This document shows positions 42,085 through 51,917 of a DNA stretch of 64,000 nucleotides, one piece after another (positions within the stretch are counted from its first letter, which is position 1; each line of letters opens with the position of its first letter). The notes beneath the pieces are model-generated. The model was given only the letters and a program-made list of their open reading frames with translations, searched no databases and was not told the origin of the DNA. Origin of the DNA: Planctomycetota bacterium. Its GTDB lineage: Bacteria > Planctomycetota > UBA1135 > UBA2386. Position numbers and translations under genes: made by a program. The stretch spans positions 2,383,501-2,447,500 of the forward strand of contig JADJWQ010000006.1 in assembly GCA_016716265.1 (NCBI GenBank), written 5' to 3'.

Positions 42085-44522
42085 GCACCCCGCCCGACTG
42101 GTCGGTGATCCGCGCGACGTTCGAGGATCTCTGCGAGTGCCCCGCCGAGGAACGTCAGCTGCGACTCGCCGCGCTCGCCGCCGCGCAGCCGGATCTCGCG
42201 CGGGCAGTGCGCAAACTGCTCGAAGCGGACGCCAGCGACTCGCTGCCGGCGATCGAGCCGCCACCGATACCTCGGCTCGACGCGCCACGATGGATGCACC
42301 TCGACACGGGCCGCAGCATCGCGGGATTCCGGATCCTGCGGTTCCTGGCACAGGGTGGCATGGGTGCCGTCTACGAGGCAGAGCAATTGGAGCCACATCG
42401 CACCGTCGCGCTGAAGATCCTGCGGCCCGAGCTCTGCGTCAGCACATCCCTGCGCCGCTTCCGCCTGGAGGCCGAGGTCCTCGCGCGCCTGGAGCACGTC
42501 GGCATCGCGAAGGTCTACGCCGCGGGACTGGAGGAGATCGACGGCGGACCGTTCGCTTTCGAGTTGCCCTGGTACGCGCTCGAGTACCTCGCGGATGCCG
42601 CACCGATCACGACACGCGCCCATGCCCTGGGGCTCTCGCTCGACGAACGCATCGATTGGGCGATCGCGGTCGGCGACGCGGTCCACCACGCCCACCAGCG
42701 TGGTGTGATCCATCGCGATCTGAAGCCCGGTAACATCCTCGTCGGACGCGGCGGCGCACTGAAGATCGTCGACTTCGGGATCGCGCGCGCGCTGGACCAC
42801 GGCGCGGAGGCGGGGATCACGCAGGCGGGGATGATCCTGGGGACGCCGGCCTACATGTCGCCAGAGCAGCGTGCCGGCGTCCTCGATCTCGATCTGCGCA
42901 CCGACATCTACGCGCTCGGGAAGGTCCTCGGGGAGCTGTGCGCGCCGGTCGCTTCGATCGCCTCCGTGCCAGAGATCGATTGGATCGTCGCAAAGGCCAC
43001 CCACGACGATCGCGACGAACGCTACACCAGCGCGGCCGAGTTCGTCGCCGACCTGCGCGCGTACCGCTCCGGCCTGCCGGTCGCCGCCGCGCCACCGTCA
43101 CCGACGTACCGGCTCCGCAAGCTGCTGATACGCCACCGGCGGAAGGCCCTCGCGGCGGTGGCTTTCGTGTCGATTCTCGCCGCGAGCCTCGTCGTCAGTC
43201 TGTTCGCACTCGAGCGCGCACGGCGCTCCGAGACCGTCGCTCACCAGCACGCCGAGAACGCCATTCGTGCGGCTGCAGTGCTCACGGAGGAGAAGGCGAC
43301 GGTCGCCGGAGTGGTCGAGGTCCTGCGATCGACGGTCACCCGCGCCATCGGCAAGCGGCGTGGCGACGACGCGTCGATCGCCGAGTTCTGCCGCGAGCTG
43401 GAGACCGAGATCGCCCGCGAGGACCTTCCGCTCCGCACCCGCGCGCTCACGGCGAACTACCTCGCCACGGTGCGGTTCGCGAACGGCGACTGGCCGGCGA
43501 GCGAGGTGCTGTGCCGGCGAGCACTCGAGCTGATGGCGCAGGCCGGACTCGAGTCCACGCCCGAGGGTATCCTGGCACACGGCGCGTCGAGCGAGGTCCT
43601 GCGCAACCTCGGCCGCCACGACGAGGCCGAGGTGATCCTGGCCAAGGGGCTCGAGCTCGCCGAGGCCCACCTGGCACCGCTCGATCCGACGCTGCTCTCG
43701 ATGCTGCGCCGACGCGTGCTGCTCGATCTCGAGATGCGTCGATACGAGCGAGCGCGCGCGCTCGCCGCCGACGTCCTGCAACGCCGGCGCGAGGCCTTCG
43801 GCGAGGACGCCGACGAGACACGCGAGTCGACGATCGACCTCGCACAGTGCGCGCTCGCCGCCGGCAGCGACGAGGGCGTCGCGCTCGCTCGGACGACGTT
43901 GGAGCGCCTGCTCGACGGGCAACGGCCCGAGAACGAGTCGATGTTGGCCCTGCGGCTGAACCTCGGCGTCGTGCTGGCGCGCAAGGCGGACTGGCCGGCC
44001 GCCATCGAGGAGCTCCGCCGCGCACGCGAGAGCGCACAGGCCCTCCTCGCGCCCGATCACCCGCGCGTCGCCGCGATCGAGTCGAACCTCGGTGCGATCC
44101 AGTTGGCGTCGGGAGACCCGCAGGCCGCGGTTCCGAACCTGCGCGCCGCGGCCGACCACTTCGGAACTCGCCTTCCCGAACTGCACCCGCAGCGGCTGTC
44201 CAACCTGGCTTCGCTCGCCCGCGCGCTGCGGCTCGCGGGGCAGCCGATCGATGCCGCGACGTGCCTCGGCACGACCGTCGACGCGGTCGCGAGACTCGGC
44301 GAGCTGCCCGCCGCGTCCCTCGATGCGGCGATCAACGTCCGCCTGGAGGCCGGTCTCGCCGCGATCGCCTGCGGCTCCGTCGATGTCGGCCGGGATGCGC
44401 ACCGCGAATTGCTCGCGCAATGCACGACGATCTCGATGCGCGGCCAGACGCTCGCGACCGGACTCCGCCAGCGACTGACGAGGGAATACGCGGCGATGGG
44501 GCTCGCAGACCTCGCGCGGTAG
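42081..44522 (+). CDS. Membrane-anchored Ser/Thr kinase with TPR-like C-terminus
   Basis: The 813-residue protein has an N-terminal helical region, then a kinase domain (about 80-330) with FLAQGGMGAVYEAE, the Lys in VALKIL (about K112), HRDLKPGN (about D213), IVDFGIAR (about D231) and YMSPEQ. It should be active. A transmembrane helix is at about 356-376. The C-terminal 440 residues are helical repeats with TPR character (for example ANYLATVRFANGDWPASEVL and RLNLGVVLARKADWPAAIEE), suited to protein contacts. ATGA overlaps the sigma factor's stop. Coupling suggests the kinase regulates that sigma factor; this follows family knowledge, not direct evidence. Confidence 0.93.
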   Translation: MSTPPDWSVIRATFEDLCECPAEERQLRLAALAAAQPDLARAVRKLLEADASDSLPAIEPPPIPRLDAPRWMHLDTGRSIAGFRILRFLAQGGMGAVYEAEQLEPHRTVALKILRPELCVSTSLRRFRLEAEVLARLEHVGIAKVYAAGLEEIDGGPFAFELPWYALEYLADAAPITTRAHALGLSLDERIDWAIAVGDAVHHAHQRGVIHRDLKPGNILVGRGGALKIVDFGIARALDHGAEAGITQAGMILGTPAYMSPEQRAGVLDLDLRTDIYALGKVLGELCAPVASIASVPEIDWIVAKATHDDRDERYTSAAEFVADLRAYRSGLPVAAAPPSPTYRLRKLLIRHRRKALAAVAFVSILAASLVVSLFALERARRSETVAHQHAENAIRAAAVLTEEKATVAGVVEVLRSTVTRAIGKRRGDDASIAEFCRELETEIAREDLPLRTRALTANYLATVRFANGDWPASEVLCRRALELMAQAGLESTPEGILAHGASSEVLRNLGRHDEAEVILAKGLELAEAHLAPLDPTLLSMLRRRVLLDLEMRRYERARALAADVLQRRREAFGEDADETRESTIDLAQCALAAGSDEGVALARTTLERLLDGQRPENESMLALRLNLGVVLARKADWPAAIEELRRARESAQALLAPDHPRVAAIESNLGAIQLASGDPQAAVPNLRAAADHFGTRLPELHPQRLSNLASLARALRLAGQPIDAATCLGTTVDAVARLGELPAASLDAAINVRLEAGLAAIACGSVDVGRDAHRELLAQCTTISMRGQTLATGLRQRLTREYAAMGLADLAR

Positions 44523-45326
44523 GCCTGGCTCCATACGAGTGCCCGGCGCCCAGCGCCATCACCGGCAGCTCTGCCGACGGGATTCCGGCAACTTCGATGC
44601 GGGTCGATCGTGTTCCGGAGAGTGTCGCGGCTCGTGATTCCGATCGTCGGCGGCCCCGTCGAGAAGGTGCCGTGGACGGGCCCGTTCGAGTTCGGCAACG
44701 ATGCGGCGAGTCTCGTCACCACCGAGCTCCCATCCGGCGAGGTCTTGGGAGGCGAACCGACGCGGTGCGCGGATTCGGGACCCGGTCGGGAGCGGAGAAC
44801 GCGGGCGGACCGACCGCAGCGCAAGCAATAGGTCAGCTCGCGCCGCACGAAGCGCGGGACGGCGCCGGCGCGGGCACTGCCGTCCACATCGATCCGAGCC
44901 GGAACGGCCGCGAGGAGCGGCTGGCGGACCAAGTCGAGGACGCCTGCCCCGGGCCGCCGTCTGCCTCGTTCGCAGGGCCGCGCATCGAGCGCCGTGCGGA
45001 GGTGTGGCGAGACGGCCGACTCGGGTCACGCGGGTCTGGCGAACTCCGATCCGACCGGTCAGGGCCCGCCGGTCGCTGGCACCTGCTCGAGCCGACCGAT
45101 CAGACCCACCCGCCGGTCATCGGCCTGCGGAGCTCGCCCGGCGCGGGCGGCCAGACCGCCTGGGCGCCGCTCACCGCGAAGCGCCCCCGCGACGGCATGC
45201 CGGAGGTCGCGCACAACGGAGTTCGCTGTGCGGCGAACCGCGCCCCGCTGGCGCGTGTCACGACTCCGAACGGCGACGAGCCGGAGGGACGGGCGGAGAG
45301 CGGACCAACGCGCTCGCGTATCACCG
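44523..45326. other. 0.8-kb ORF-poor stretch
   Basis: No convincing gene is seen between the kinase and the nucleotidyltransferase. A 73-codon frame at 44610-44831 starts with GTG and encodes FRRVSRLVIPIVGGPVEKVP; it has no ribosome-binding site and no family match. I regard it as noise or a gene relic. Confidence 0.5.
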
Positions 45327-45797
45327 CTACGGATCGACATGCAAGATGTCGTCCAAGTCCTTGGGACGACCTGCCGCTCGCTTGCTCCGTATCAGGTCCT
45401 CGAGGCTGACGATGAACATCGGAATCGGCCCGTCCGGCGATTCGATCGAGTCGACGACGCGATCGTTCCACGCGGTCTGGAACGGAACGGATGGCAGGTT
45501 ACCGATCAGATCGATGCGATTCGGAGGGCGCCCGAACTGCACGACGATGTTCGGATCGGCCAGCTCGGACTCGTCGATCAGGCCGGGGACGGACCCGTCC
45601 CAGAACTCGGTCAGCGCACGCCACCGCCGGTCGATATTGTCGGACTCGCGGTCGTGATAGAAGTCGACGTCACCGGTCAGCCGTGCATACCCGTGGTAGA
45701 TGACCGCGATCTCGCCGACCAGCAGGCGCCGCACCCGATGTACCTGCAGGAGCCGCAGGAATGCGCGCGTATCCGGCGAGAAGCGCTCGGCTTTCAC
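45327..45797 (-). CDS. Nucleotidyltransferase-fold protein (AbiEii/MNT-like)
   Basis: The 156-residue product has a shortened nucleotidyltransferase core: LLVGEIAVIYHGYARLTGDV leading into DFYH, that is, a G-x-x-A-x-x-x-H-G-x-x-R-x-T-x-D-x-D frame with the metal-binding Asp pair, then IDLIGNLPSVPF and a LEDLIRSKRAAGRPKDLDDI tail. The first Gly pair is reduced to VGE. The D-x-D and the RxKDLxDI end are present. Such proteins occur in toxin-antitoxin and abortive-infection systems, but many have no known role. The GTG start at 45797 overlaps the stop of the upstream small gene as GTGA. It lies between two ORF-poor stretches, which fits an accessory insert. Confidence 0.85.
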   Translation of the reverse strand: MKAERFSPDTRAFLRLLQVHRVRRLLVGEIAVIYHGYARLTGDVDFYHDRESDNIDRRWRALTEFWDGSVPGLIDESELADPNIVVQFGRPPNRIDLIGNLPSVPFQTAWNDRVVDSIESPDGPIPMFIVSLEDLIRSKRAAGRPKDLDDILHVDP

Positions 45798-45964
45798 CGC
45801 TGTCGCTCGGGTTCGCGAACATCCGGGCAGTCCGTTCCGAACGCTCGGTCCCGAAGCGTCTTCGCGATCGCCAGCCGCTCGTCCGGCGTCATCACGCGCT
45901 GTTGGGCCTTGTCCCGGTCCGCGGCTTCACGGAACGACCTGGCGACGTGTGCGATCCGCTCCAC
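45794..45964 (-). CDS. Small partner protein of the nucleotidyltransferase
   Basis: The 56-residue product contains ARSFREAADRDKAQQRVMTP followed by ERLAIAKTLRDRAFG and DCPDVREPERQR. This F-R-E-A-x-x-D and MTPxERLxIAxxLRxRxFG pattern matches small proteins often found just before a nucleotidyltransferase gene. The function of the family is unknown; an antitoxin-like or partner role is a guess. GTG 45964 gives a length near that of relatives, but the longer frame to 46366 is also open and contains Arg-rich sequence without family character. It is coupled to the nucleotidyltransferase by a GTGA overlap. Confidence 0.65.
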   Translation of the reverse strand: MERIAHVARSFREAADRDKAQQRVMTPDERLAIAKTLRDRAFGTDCPDVREPERQR

Positions 45965-47016
45965 GCCGCGATCCTGGCCGATCCAGCGGCATCGTCGGAA
46001 CCGCTCCGTGCAGGTCACCAAGCACCGGAGTCCCGGCCCCCGCAGCCGTCGGGCTCGTCCGATCCGGTCACGGCGAGAGCGACGCCGAGCGCGGCTCCGG
46101 CTCAGGGTCCGCTCGCAATGGAGCCAGGTTGCGACGCCGGTCCGGACGTGGCGAACGGGCAGATACCTCGGCACGGAGACAGGATCGCCCCGGCGCTGCA
46201 TCGGCCCGTGGTTCACTGATTCGCGGCGCGCTGGAGTTCTCGGACCGCTCGAGCGGCTGGACGTCGGCGCGCGGAGCGCGCGCGGGTGTCGAGCCCCCCC
46301 CGTCCGCGACCAGCGCGTGCGAGTCCCGACTCGAGCGAGGTCAGCCGACTTCTCCGCCTCCAGCACGGCGCGACCTGCTCAGCCACCGCCTCGGCGCCGA
46401 ACTGCTTCCGCCTCGAGTCGCTCGTCCAGGCCGACACGCCGATCTCGCGCGCGTCGTCGGCTGCCGCGATGCGGCGGGTGACGAGTCCGGACAGTTGTTC
46501 GCGGATCTCGGCGATCCGCGCCAGGGTGTACCTCGCCATGCGCCATGGCCTGAGCGGCGCGACGGCCGAGCGTAGCTGGGGGCTGCCGGACTCTCACGTT
46601 GCAAGAGCCGGCGACACCGCCGTGCGTTGACCGTAGCAGGGCCTCGATCAGCAGCCCGGTGGGGCACAGACGCTGGCAGCGCGACCGCCCTGGCCACGGC
46701 CAGTGCGGGTCCGCGCGCCGTCGCCATGCTCTCGGCCCCGGGTCCGCGAGAGGCGGCACTCCCTACGCGTCACGATCGTGGCGGCCCGGCACCCACGGGG
46801 ACGATCGCATCCTCAGCCACCATGCGTCAGCGATTGTGCGGCATCGACTGCGCGGCGAGGTGACCGCCGTCCCGAGTCGGGCGGGAGCAGCGGCGGCAGC
46901 TCGGCCGCCGCGCCCGCATTACAGCAGCGACCGCGCCGCCGACAGCTCCGGCATGTGCGGCGCGACGCGCGCCAGGCGCTTGCGGCATCCGATGCCGCCG
47001 CGTCCGGCGAGGTTCG
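45965..47016. other. 1.05-kb ORF-poor stretch
   Basis: No gene can be supported. A minus-strand frame at 46213-46539 starts MARYTLARIAEIREQLSGLV and looks protein-like for about 55 codons, then turns Arg-rich. It could be a relic. The C-terminal end of the subtilase gene adjoins at 47017. Confidence 0.5.
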
Positions 47017-49047
47017 CTACCGCACGCCGCGCACCTCGACGTCGTCGACGTAGGCGTAGTCGGAGGTGGAGTTCATGTTGGCGTCGAACTCTACGGTCAC
47101 GACGCCGCTGGCACCGCTGAGATCGAACTCGTAGCGGTAGTAGGCGTTGTCGTCCTCGCCGTTCACGAAGATCCGGCTGGCGAGGGTCGTGCTGCCCGAC
47201 GTCACGCGCGCCAGGAAGGTGTCGCCGCTCTCGAACGAGCGCAGGCGCAGCCAGAACACCACCCTGGCCTGCGTGACCCCGGTGAGGTCGACCTGCCGAC
47301 GCAGGAGCCCGGTGCTGCTGCGCAGCCGTGCGTGCCGCGTGCCGGAGTGCGGCCCGTCGGTGCGGATCGACACGTCGCCTGACGCCGTCCACGCCCCGAG
47401 CCAACCCGTGCCGCCGGAGTAGTTGGCCGATTCGAAGCCGTCGAAGGCGATCTGCTGCTCGGTACTGCCGCCCGGGTTCACCGTGATGTAGCCGACCTTG
47501 GTCTCGGTGTCCTGGCCGAACGCGTTGCTCGCGGTCAGCGACACCGTGTAGGTGCCGGCCTGGCTGTAGGTGTGGCTCGGGTTCTGGGCCGACGACCCGC
47601 TGCCGTCGCCGAAGTCCCACGACCACGCCGTGGGCGCGTTGCTCGAGGCATCGGTGAAGGCCACCGCCAGCGGTACCGTGCCCGAGGTCGGGGCGCCGGT
47701 GAAGTCGGCCACCGGCGCCGCGCCGCCGCCGCCGCCGGCCTGCTGCATCGCCTTGTAGGCGTTGATGCGGCCATAGCCGAAGGTGTTGTCGACGCCGGCG
47801 GCACCGAGGTCGTCGGTCGAGCCCTTGAGCACCGCCTCGACCTGGTCCGGGGTCAGCGCCGGGTTCCTGGACCAGATCAGCGCGCACAGGCCGGCGGTCA
47901 GCGGGCACGCGAAGCTGGTGCCGCTCGCATACACGTAGTTGGAGTTGCTCGACGTGCCGGTGGTGGCGACGTTGACGCCGGGCGCCACCAGGTCGACGAA
48001 GGTGCCATAGGCCGAGAACGACGCCTTGAGGTCGTTCTCGTCGGTGCCGCCGACCACGATCAGATCGTCGCTGTCACGGTTGCCGAAGGTGAGGTTGCGG
48101 TTGTCGTTGCCCGCCGCCCACACCAGGAGTCCGCCGATCGACTTGATGTAGGTCGCGGTGGTGAGGTTGGAGCTGGCGTCGGCACCGCTGTAGCTGACGC
48201 TGGCGACCTTGTCGCCGTTCTCGACTGCCGTGCGCGCCGCGTGCTGCAGGACGCTGAGCGAGGCGCTGCCGGTGCTGACGTTGGAGACGCGCAGCATGCG
48301 GTGCGACAGGTTCCAGCCCACGCCCGACACGCCGAGGCCGTTGTCGCCGTTGGCCGCGGCGCAGCCGGTGGTCTGGGTGCCGTGCGGGTGCACCGGCGAG
48401 ATGCTGCCGCCCTGCGACTCCCAGCGCTGGTCGACGGCGTTGTAGCCCTCGAGGCGGTGCAGCTGCAGATCCTCGTGCGTGGTGAGCACGCCGGTGTCGC
48501 AGATGCCGACCGACACCGACGGGTTACCGGTGTGCAGGTCCCACGCCAGGCACGACTGCATGCGGTTGGCCTGGTGGTGCCACTGCTGGGCGAAGAACGT
48601 GTCGTTCGGGCAGCCGATCGGATAGAGCGTCCAGTCCGGCTCGGCGTACTGGAACGCCAGCGTGCCCATCAGGTGACGGGCGACGAGGTTCTCGGTGCCC
48701 GCCGGCACCGTGATCAGGAACTCGTCGGTGGCGTCGACGTGCCGCGCTGCACCGAACGGCTCCAGCGCGCGCAGCGCCGTGGCGCGAACGACACCGGCCA
48801 CGGCACCGAGGCCTGCCGCGGCGAGGGTCTCCGGCTGTAGCGGGCGGACGATCATCCGCCCGGAGAACTCGCGCTCGCCGGGAACGGCGACGAAGTCGCG
48901 CTCGGCCGCGAGCTGCAGCGCTTGCAGGAGCCGCGCCTGGCCGTCGCCAGGGGCGGACGGCGCGCGGTCGACGTCGTTCTGGCTCGCCAGCGAGCCGAGG
49001 AAGAGGAATGCCGCAAGTGCGACACGAGGAGAGAGAGAGCTCGACAA
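47017..49047 (-). CDS. Secreted subtilisin-like (S8) protease with PKD domain
   Basis: The 676-residue protein has a signal peptide (VALAAFLFLGSLASQ), a propeptide-like region, and an S8 domain with Asp in GICDTGV (about D184), His in HPHGTQTTG (about H222), Asn in WAAGNDNRN (about N314) and Ser in SGTSFACPLTAG (about S378). The triad is intact. A PKD domain follows (about 445-530, with AWSWDFGDGSG and PSHTYSQAGTYTVSLT), then a C-terminal jelly-roll-like module (FDGFESANYSGGTGW). TTG 49047 is proposed because GGAGG lies 10 bp upstream (49058-49062) and the signal peptide starts there. An ATG at 49080 adds eleven residues and has no ribosome-binding site. Confidence 0.9.
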   Translation of the reverse strand: MSSSLSPRVALAAFLFLGSLASQNDVDRAPSAPGDGQARLLQALQLAAERDFVAVPGEREFSGRMIVRPLQPETLAAAGLGAVAGVVRATALRALEPFGAARHVDATDEFLITVPAGTENLVARHLMGTLAFQYAEPDWTLYPIGCPNDTFFAQQWHHQANRMQSCLAWDLHTGNPSVSVGICDTGVLTTHEDLQLHRLEGYNAVDQRWESQGGSISPVHPHGTQTTGCAAANGDNGLGVSGVGWNLSHRMLRVSNVSTGSASLSVLQHAARTAVENGDKVASVSYSGADASSNLTTATYIKSIGGLLVWAAGNDNRNLTFGNRDSDDLIVVGGTDENDLKASFSAYGTFVDLVAPGVNVATTGTSSNSNYVYASGTSFACPLTAGLCALIWSRNPALTPDQVEAVLKGSTDDLGAAGVDNTFGYGRINAYKAMQQAGGGGGAAPVADFTGAPTSGTVPLAVAFTDASSNAPTAWSWDFGDGSGSSAQNPSHTYSQAGTYTVSLTASNAFGQDTETKVGYITVNPGGSTEQQIAFDGFESANYSGGTGWLGAWTASGDVSIRTDGPHSGTRHARLRSSTGLLRRQVDLTGVTQARVVFWLRLRSFESGDTFLARVTSGSTTLASRIFVNGEDDNAYYRYEFDLSGASGVVTVEFDANMNSTSDYAYVDDVEVRGVR

Positions 49048-49673
49048 AGGGACGATACCTCCGGCGCGGATCCTACCCATTGGCGTCGGGCCGTCGAGCC
49101 ACCCCCCATCCGACCATGCGACCCAGCGCGGCGGGGGCCGCATCGGAATGCTCGGGCCCAGGTCGGTCGTACGGACAAGGGGGGTGATTGGCGCCACGCC
49201 CGGGGAGCGTGGACGCCGAGCGGCGGAGTGGCAGGTGGTTCGGAGGTATCGGCCGGGAATCAGTCTGCGGAGACCGCGCCGACGTCGGGACACTCCCCGC
49301 GCTGGCAGGGCAACGAACTCGCACTCCTCTCGGTGGGGTCGCCCTTGCGTACGGCTGGGCTCGAGCCCCGTGCGCGGTGGAGTTCCGCAGGCGACCGGCG
49401 CGGTCAGCTGTCGTTCCGCCCCGAACGCCGTCCCCGAGGCATGCGGCAGCGAGGCGTGGCGATTCCGCACGGTGCGGACGGACACTCGCCGTCGCTCGGG
49501 GCTCGCTTTGCCGGGAGTTTCTCGAGGTGACAGAACTGCGGGCGCCAGTCCTTCGGCCCGGTCACATGCGACGGCCCGGGCGCCGAATCTGGTCGGGTCC
49601 GGCCTCCGCGCCTAAGGTGGGCACGTGGCCCGGGGGCCCCGGGTCGATCGACCCACGCACCACCGGCCAGACC
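49048..49673. other. 626-bp divergent intergenic region
   Basis: It separates the subtilase (minus) and the esterase-like gene (plus). The plus frame leading into the esterase is open here but carries only Arg/Gly-rich sequence. Both promoters should be in this stretch. No recognisable operator or RNA structure was seen. Confidence 0.5.
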
Positions 49674-51680
49674 ATGCGAGTCCTGCACGCGGTCATCGTC
49701 TTCGCTCTCGGCGCCTGGTTCACCCCCGCCTGTCCCGCGCAGCTCCCCGCCGGCGCGCAGGAGAACCTGCCGCCACCGGACGCCGAACCGGCCGACATGA
49801 GCAAGCCCGTTCAGGTGTTCATCCTGATGGGGCAGTCGAACATGCTCGGTTTCGGCGACACCGCTGCCCTGGCGGACGTCGTCAGGAACCACGGTCGCTT
49901 CACGCACCTGATGGACGAGCAGGGCAATTGGACCACCCGTCGCGACGTGCGCAACGTGAGGGTCATGTTCGCCAATGGCAGCATGTCGACCTTCAACAAC
50001 GAGTGGCTGACGGTCAGCGGGAAGAACTTCGGCCCCGAGATCGGCTTCGGTCACATCATGGGCCACGTCCTCGACGCTCCGGTGCTGATCCTGAAGTCGT
50101 GCATCGGCAACCGCGCCCTCGGCTGGGATCTGCTTCCGCCCGGCAGCGAGAGCTACGAATACGAAGGCAAGACGATCCCCGGCTACGAGGGATCCCGCGA
50201 TCCGTCGCGGCGCCCCAAGGGCAGGTGGTACGCGGGCAAGCAGTACGACGACGACACCGACTGCGTGCGCGAGGTCCTGAGCGAGCTCGGCCGCTACTAC
50301 CCCGGCGCCAGAGGCTACGAGATCGCCGGCTTCGTCTGGTGGCAGGGCCACAAGGACCAGCAGGCCGAGTGGGCCGTCCGCTACGAGCGCAACCTCGTGC
50401 AGCTGATCAAGGCCCTGCGCGAGGACTTCGACGCGCCCGATGCCCCGTTCGTCTGCGCGACCATCGGCTTCGGCGGGCGGAACATGGGAGGTCACGCGCT
50501 GACGGTCGCCGAGGCCCAGCTGGCCGTCGCCGATCCGCGCAGGTATCCCGAGTTCGCGGGCAACGTGAGGACGGTCGACACCCGCCCCTTCTGGCGCGGC
50601 GGCGGCGCCCACTACGGTGGCAACCCCGAGACCTACATGGAGGTCGGCATCGGCCTCGGCTGGGCGATGGCCGAGCTCCTGGAGAGCAGGGCTCCGGGAG
50701 GTGCCGTGCGGCGGATCGTCGCCGAGGACGATCTGGATGGCCCGCTGCGCCGCGTGTTCGGAGCGCTCGTCGACGACCGGCTCGCCCAGGCCGAGACAGG
50801 GCTGCGGCCGTATCTGGCGGATGACGCCACCGTGGATCCGGAGCAGGTGCGACTCGCCCGGAAGCTGGCCGGGTATCTGGATTCGCTGGTCTCCGGCGCG
50901 CTCGCCGAGCTGCGGCAGCTCGAGCAGGGCGGCGATCTCTGCGCCCTGCGGAACGCGCTGCAGGCGAGCGATGACCGGTTCCGCGGCGTGACCGCATACG
51001 ACGCCGCACGCGCGAAGTGGACCGCGCTCCTCGACACGGACGACGCCGCTCGGGAGCTGGCGGCCGGCTCGGAGCTGCAGAGCATCGTCGATCGGCGCGA
51101 TCGGCTCGAGCTCGCCAGCTACTACCGCCTGATCGAGGGCTTCCGCTCCGACAATCCGGACTCGTTCTACGCGCGACGGGCCGCCGAGGAGCTGCGGGCC
51201 ATCGACGCGCTGGTGCGCGAGACCATCGCGGAGATCGAGGCGCTCGGCGCGAAGGGAGACGTCTACGCCAAGTACGAGAGGATCGAGGAGGCGAAGGACC
51301 GACTCGCCAGGATCCCGGCATTCGACGAGGCGGCGACACGGTGGAGCCAGGAGTTCCGCGAGAAGGCGACACGGGACGAGTACTACGCCGGCAAGACCTA
51401 CGCGGAGATCTTCGACGACCTCGAGACCCTCGACGAGCGCTACCGCGAGATCGTCCAGAAGAACGGCGAGATCACTGCTCCGCGAGCGCGTGAGCAGGCT
51501 GCCGAGAGGGCGACCGAGTATTACGTGCGCAAGCTCCGGCCGATCGCCACACGGCTCGAGAAGCTCGCCGAATCGAACGGCGACAGCTACTACGGCAAGG
51601 CGGCGAGGACCGCCTACGACGGCTATCTCCAGAGCGGGGGCACGGCCCTGCAGAACCCGCTCGCGGGCGACGGGAAGTAG
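49674..51680 (+). CDS. Secreted sialate O-acetylesterase (SASA)-like protein with long helical C-terminus
   Basis: The 668-residue protein has a signal peptide ending ACPAQ (about 23). The SGNH/CE6-like esterase domain covers about 45-330. The block-I motif is VFILMGQSNMLGFG, with the nucleophile Ser near residue 55. FVWWQGHKDQQ is block III-like, and DTRPFWRGGGAHYGG supplies the Asp/His end. These enzymes deacetylate carbohydrates. The second half (about 340-668) is helical, charged and repetitive (RRVFGALVDDRLAQAE; KTYAEIFDDLETLDERY), a likely coiled-coil scaffold with no enzyme motif. ATG 49674 is chosen for its signal peptide. Confidence 0.85.
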   Translation: MRVLHAVIVFALGAWFTPACPAQLPAGAQENLPPPDAEPADMSKPVQVFILMGQSNMLGFGDTAALADVVRNHGRFTHLMDEQGNWTTRRDVRNVRVMFANGSMSTFNNEWLTVSGKNFGPEIGFGHIMGHVLDAPVLILKSCIGNRALGWDLLPPGSESYEYEGKTIPGYEGSRDPSRRPKGRWYAGKQYDDDTDCVREVLSELGRYYPGARGYEIAGFVWWQGHKDQQAEWAVRYERNLVQLIKALREDFDAPDAPFVCATIGFGGRNMGGHALTVAEAQLAVADPRRYPEFAGNVRTVDTRPFWRGGGAHYGGNPETYMEVGIGLGWAMAELLESRAPGGAVRRIVAEDDLDGPLRRVFGALVDDRLAQAETGLRPYLADDATVDPEQVRLARKLAGYLDSLVSGALAELRQLEQGGDLCALRNALQASDDRFRGVTAYDAARAKWTALLDTDDAARELAAGSELQSIVDRRDRLELASYYRLIEGFRSDNPDSFYARRAAEELRAIDALVRETIAEIEALGAKGDVYAKYERIEEAKDRLARIPAFDEAATRWSQEFREKATRDEYYAGKTYAEIFDDLETLDERYREIVQKNGEITAPRAREQAAERATEYYVRKLRPIATRLEKLAESNGDSYYGKAARTAYDGYLQSGGTALQNPLAGDGK

Positions 51681-51917
51681 CGCTCGCCACGCACACGCTC
51701 GCGTCGGCGCCCGCGATGGCAGCCCGCCCAGCTCCCCGGCGGGCCCGACGCCGATCCCGCGGGACCGCGCGGCGCGAAGCCGTACGGTCGCCGCGTGACG
51801 AGCGGCACCGCGGGGCGAGACGCTCGCTCCTGGCGACGACGGTGCGGGTCTCGTGGTTCCGGCTCGCGACGAGCGTCGCTCGACCGACAATGCGGGCCCG
51901 GCCCCGCCGATCCGACG

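Noticed and set aside
44610..44831. A 73-codon plus-strand frame after the kinase
   Set aside because: No ribosome-binding site, no recognisable motif, and no coupling to neighbours.
46213..46539. A 108-codon minus-strand frame starting MARYTLARIAEIREQL
   Set aside because: The first half looks protein-like, but the rest is Arg-rich, there is no family match and no ribosome-binding site. It may be a gene relic.
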